DNA of 8,840 nt from positions 1 through 8,840 of the forward strand of contig JBGTCY010000197.1 of the NCBI GenBank assembly GCA_041748615.1. The letters run 5' to 3'. This document shows, one piece after another, positions 6,860 through 8,840 of the stretch. The number at the start of each line of letters is the position of its first letter. Positions within the stretch are counted from its first letter, which is position 1. The position numbers were made by a program, and so were the translations under genes. The DNA comes from JBGTCY01 sp041748615. GTDB taxonomy: Bacteria; Bacteroidota; Bacteroidia; Chitinophagales; CAIOSU01. The notes beneath the pieces were generated by a model that saw only the letters and a program-made list of their open reading frames with translations, did no database searches and had not been told where the DNA came from.

Positions 6860-7681
6860 TTAGGTATTCGTTTTTATTTTCTCTAAAATTTCGTTTTTGC
6901 CGGGCATGAAATGAACATAATCCAGCACCCGGTGAGGCGGTTTCATTTCAATGCGTCCATCAACAAATCCCTGTAGGTTTTGCAAGACGGCTTCATCATC
7001 AATTTCGATTCTCGCTGCCTTGTTATCTGCAATTTTATGATAATAGCAATAAGGCGCGTTTTCCGGAAAAATATTGGCGGTAACGATAATCCGCTTTTTC
7101 GGAGTCAAGTTGGGATTTGAGCCGTGAAAAACAGCCGGATTAAACAACAGCACATCGCCAAATTTCATGTTTACGGCAGCGCAGGCTCCCTGTGGAATTT
7201 CCCGGATGGAAATCCTGGTGGTGGGCAAGCTGCCGGAAATGTAATTTTTGAAAAACCGGTGGCTTTTCGGAATTAAAAAAAGTGAACCGTTCGTTTCATC
7301 CACATCGCATAGTGGCGCCCACAGCGTTGCCGACTGAAACCGCTCCACATCGGTGAAAAACCAGTCCTGATGCAAAAAAAGTTCTTTGGTATCCCCGGGC
7401 AATTTCATCAGGAACGACTCATTCCTTACCGTATAATGTCCGAAAATTTTATCATACAATGTACGCAGATTTTCACGGACGACACGGGAGATTTGCTTGT
7501 TTTGATCGTAATCATTTGACAACAGGCTGTAATACAACCCGTCTGTTTCAAGCAGGTTCAGGGTATTGATATACGCTTCAATCGCCCGCAGCCCGGCAAT
7601 CTGGTCGGAATAAATGACTGTATAGCCTTCTTCTTCAAACTGTCTGCCTGCCGCTTTATCTTTAAAAGAGGGGTATGTCAT
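6860..7681 (-). CDS. PhyH-family Fe(II)/2-oxoglutarate dioxygenase (273 aa)
   Basis: Complete PhyH oxygenase with H104-Q-D106, H186 (VFHGS) and R197. The FMLK-like strand before the iron motif (ESFLMKLPGD), the W-x-P-L-C-DVDETNGSL block (121-134) and IPKSHRFF (137-144) are all in the usual order and at normal spacing. It forms a subclass with domain 1 of the 528-aa fusion: both have HQDW, SHRFF followed by NYxSGS, and a C-terminal YYHK/YFHK motif. The DVDET block also matches the point where the shortened second domain of the fusion resumes. The ATG (7679-7681) overlaps the TGA of the preceding gene (ATGA), so its translation is probably coupled. No export signal is present. The exact substrate is unknown, and a role in modifying a sugar or lipid precursor of the exported polymer is only inferred from the operon. 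Confidence 0.9.
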   Translation of the reverse strand: MTYPSFKDKAAGRQFEEEGYTVIYSDQIAGLRAIEAYINTLNLLETDGLYYSLLSNDYDQNKQISRVVRENLRTLYDKIFGHYTVRNESFLMKLPGDTKELFLHQDWFFTDVERFQSATLWAPLCDVDETNGSLFLIPKSHRFFKNYISGSLPTTRISIREIPQGACAAVNMKFGDVLLFNPAVFHGSNPNLTPKKRIIVTANIFPENAPYCYYHKIADNKAARIEIDDEAVLQNLQGFVDGRIEMKPPHRVLDYVHFMPGKNEILEKIKTNT

Positions 7682-8568
7682 GACGCTGATGCTTTGGAAA
7701 GAAATTTTTTTAAAAATTTTGTGAAACGGGTTAGGCTTGTACCGTTTGCGTGGTGTTTCGCCATTGTTTTTTTGAAATCGCTTTTTGATAATCGCGGAAA
7801 ATCGAAAGGAGCATAGCCAACAACTTCGGCATCGGGCTTACCGTTTTTTTCTATCTTGTAATAAGAATCGAAATCAATGAAATACTTTTCTAAAGGTTGT
7901 CCGGGGCTGGAAGCATAATAATACTGCCACTGCGCGGCTTCCGATTTAACCGGCATAATCACCGAGAGCCTCGGCTCACCCGAATAGTTGCCGCTCGAGC
8001 CGTGAATCAGTTGATGATTGAACAATATCGCTTCCCCCGCCTTAAGATCGATAGTACGGGCATATTGATGCAGCTCATCGCGGTAGTCTTCGAAAAAAAC
8101 CGGGAAATCCGGTAACGGTCTGATTGAGTTCGTCAGCAAATGAGAGCCGGGAATCACCGTCATGGCGCCATTGCCAACGGTGACGTCTTGCCGCGCCAGC
8201 CACAGGTTGGCGCCTGTAAATTTCGTTTCATCTACTAAGGTAAGGTCCTGGTGAAATCCAACCGCTGAATCCTGTTTTGGTTGTTTTACAAGAAATGTTG
8301 CAATCATCACCTCGTAAGAAACAAGAAAACGGTTTAGTTCGGGAAGGACGGCATCCTTAATCTTGCTGTCAATCTCCTTCACCAGCGCATCGTTTTTATT
8401 CATGTTAATGATGCTGTAAAAGGAGACGCCTTTGTTGTCAACGATTTGAGTCTTTTCGTTATAAAAACCAGTAAGCGATGCCACCTGCGCGGAAGTCAGA
8501 AGCGGTAAAACCACATAACCATCCCGCTCGAAATCATGCTGTAAATCACTATCTTTAAATACAATCAT
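7678..8568 (-). CDS. PhyH-family Fe(II)/2-oxoglutarate dioxygenase (296 aa)
   Basis: Complete PhyH oxygenase. The N-terminus FKDSDLQHDFERDGYVVLPLL is textbook for the family and supports the ATG at 8566-8568. Active-site residues are H106-Q-D108, H189 (QLIHGS) and R200, with VIPGSH at 138-143. It is the paralogue of the 290-aa gene at 1228-2100: FLVKQP/YLVKEP, GFHQD, the W-x-Y-Y/F region near 215, the GY segment near 251 and a basic C-terminal tail all correspond. The tail (about 268-296, rich in Lys/Thr/Ser/Ala) lies outside the catalytic core and shows no membrane segment. The gene overlaps both neighbours by ATGA and so sits in the middle of a tightly packed three-gene run. The H-Q-D motif points to hydroxylation chemistry, with an unknown substrate. 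Confidence 0.92.
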   Translation of the reverse strand: MIVFKDSDLQHDFERDGYVVLPLLTSAQVASLTGFYNEKTQIVDNKGVSFYSIINMNKNDALVKEIDSKIKDAVLPELNRFLVSYEVMIATFLVKQPKQDSAVGFHQDLTLVDETKFTGANLWLARQDVTVGNGAMTVIPGSHLLTNSIRPLPDFPVFFEDYRDELHQYARTIDLKAGEAILFNHQLIHGSSGNYSGEPRLSVIMPVKSEAAQWQYYYASSPGQPLEKYFIDFDSYYKIEKNGKPDAEVVGYAPFDFPRLSKSDFKKTMAKHHANGTSLTRFTKFLKKFLSKASAS

Positions 8569-8840
8569 TTTTCTTGATGATTCAACCAGACTTTAAATTC
8601 ATTCTCAGAAAATAAGGAGAATTTGAAGGGATGGGTTTTCATTAATTCACCACCATGTGGATTTCCCCCTTTTCTTAGAGTGTATAAACTATCTTTCTGC
8701 ATCTTATAAACTTCTACTATTTCTCCGTCTCTACAAACATAATGCAACAACTGAGCGTCAATGGGGCAAATTCCAAGAACAAGCGCTACTCTGGGTTTGC
8801 CGCTTAGATTAGGCCAGGAACCATGTATCACTCCATGGTT
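8565..8840 (-). CDS. PhyH-family dioxygenase, C-terminal 91 residues only (cut by the window edge)
   Basis: The frame is open to the right edge, so the start and the H-x-D motif lie beyond 8840. What is visible starts at NHGVIHGSWPNLSGKPRVAL: the distal iron-ligand histidine (sixth visible residue) and the 2OG arginine eleven residues later, exactly as in the other copies. The GTG at 8829-8831 is an internal valine codon of the VIHGS motif, not a start. The rest (VYKM, GGNPHGGELMKTHPF) matches the C-terminal subclass of the gene at 395-1231. The TGA (8565-8567) overlaps the next ATG, giving ATGA coupling. There is no sign of damage in the visible part. Confidence 0.88.
   Translation of the reverse strand, partial: NHGVIHGSWPNLSGKPRVALVLGICPIDAQLLHYVCRDGEIVEVYKMQKDSLYTLRKGGNPHGGELMKTHPFKFSLFSENEFKVWLNHQEK

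Noticed and set aside
395..8568. Halogenase activity of the PhyH proteins
   Set aside because: All five complete sites have H-Q-D; non-haem iron halogenases of this fold have G or A in place of the aspartate.

Overview
The window looks like part of a Bacteroidota chromosome (inference). The left edge carries the C-terminal remnant of a Fibrobacter succinogenes major paralogous domain (FISUMP) protein, a family typical of Bacteroidota and Fibrobacterota. The genes mostly lack strong Shine-Dalgarno sequences and have A/T-rich leaders, and the gene content resembles a cell-surface polysaccharide locus. No rRNA, tRNA, CRISPR array, insertion sequence or integrase is visible.

Layout. Apart from two small plus-strand remnants, everything reads on the minus strand. 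In transcription order from the right edge: a truncated PhyH (phytanoyl-CoA dioxygenase family) gene (8565-8840); an intact PhyH gene (7678-8568); another (6860-7681); a wrecked PhyH pseudogene (6381-6859); a two-domain PhyH fusion of 528 aa (4740-6326); and a Wzt-type ABC ATPase with a C-terminal carbohydrate-binding-type domain (3464-4753). Next comes a decayed patch. It holds a plus-strand pseudogene for a small membrane-anchored protein (2931-3442) and a broken minus-strand 2OG-Fe(II) oxygenase of a different subfamily (2210-2889). Two more intact PhyH genes follow (1228-2100 and 395-1231). The FISUMP remnant (104-385, plus strand) closes the left edge.

The main feature is the density of PhyH domains: eight in under 9 kb. 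Five have a complete H-Q-D ... H-x10-R iron/2-oxoglutarate site. One is cut by the window edge. Two (the pseudogene and the second half of the fusion) have lost the segment carrying H-x-D but keep the distal H-x10-R. Three gene pairs overlap by ATGA, and the ABC ATPase gene starts inside the 3' end of the PhyH fusion, so the array and the exporter ATPase are probably translated together.

Interpretation (inference): a set of diverged Fe(II)/2OG hydroxylases acting on an exported glycan or its precursors, with the Wzt-like ATPase powering export together with a permease that would lie outside the window. Interspersed pseudogenes show that the array is being both expanded and lost. The substrate cannot be read from the sequence.
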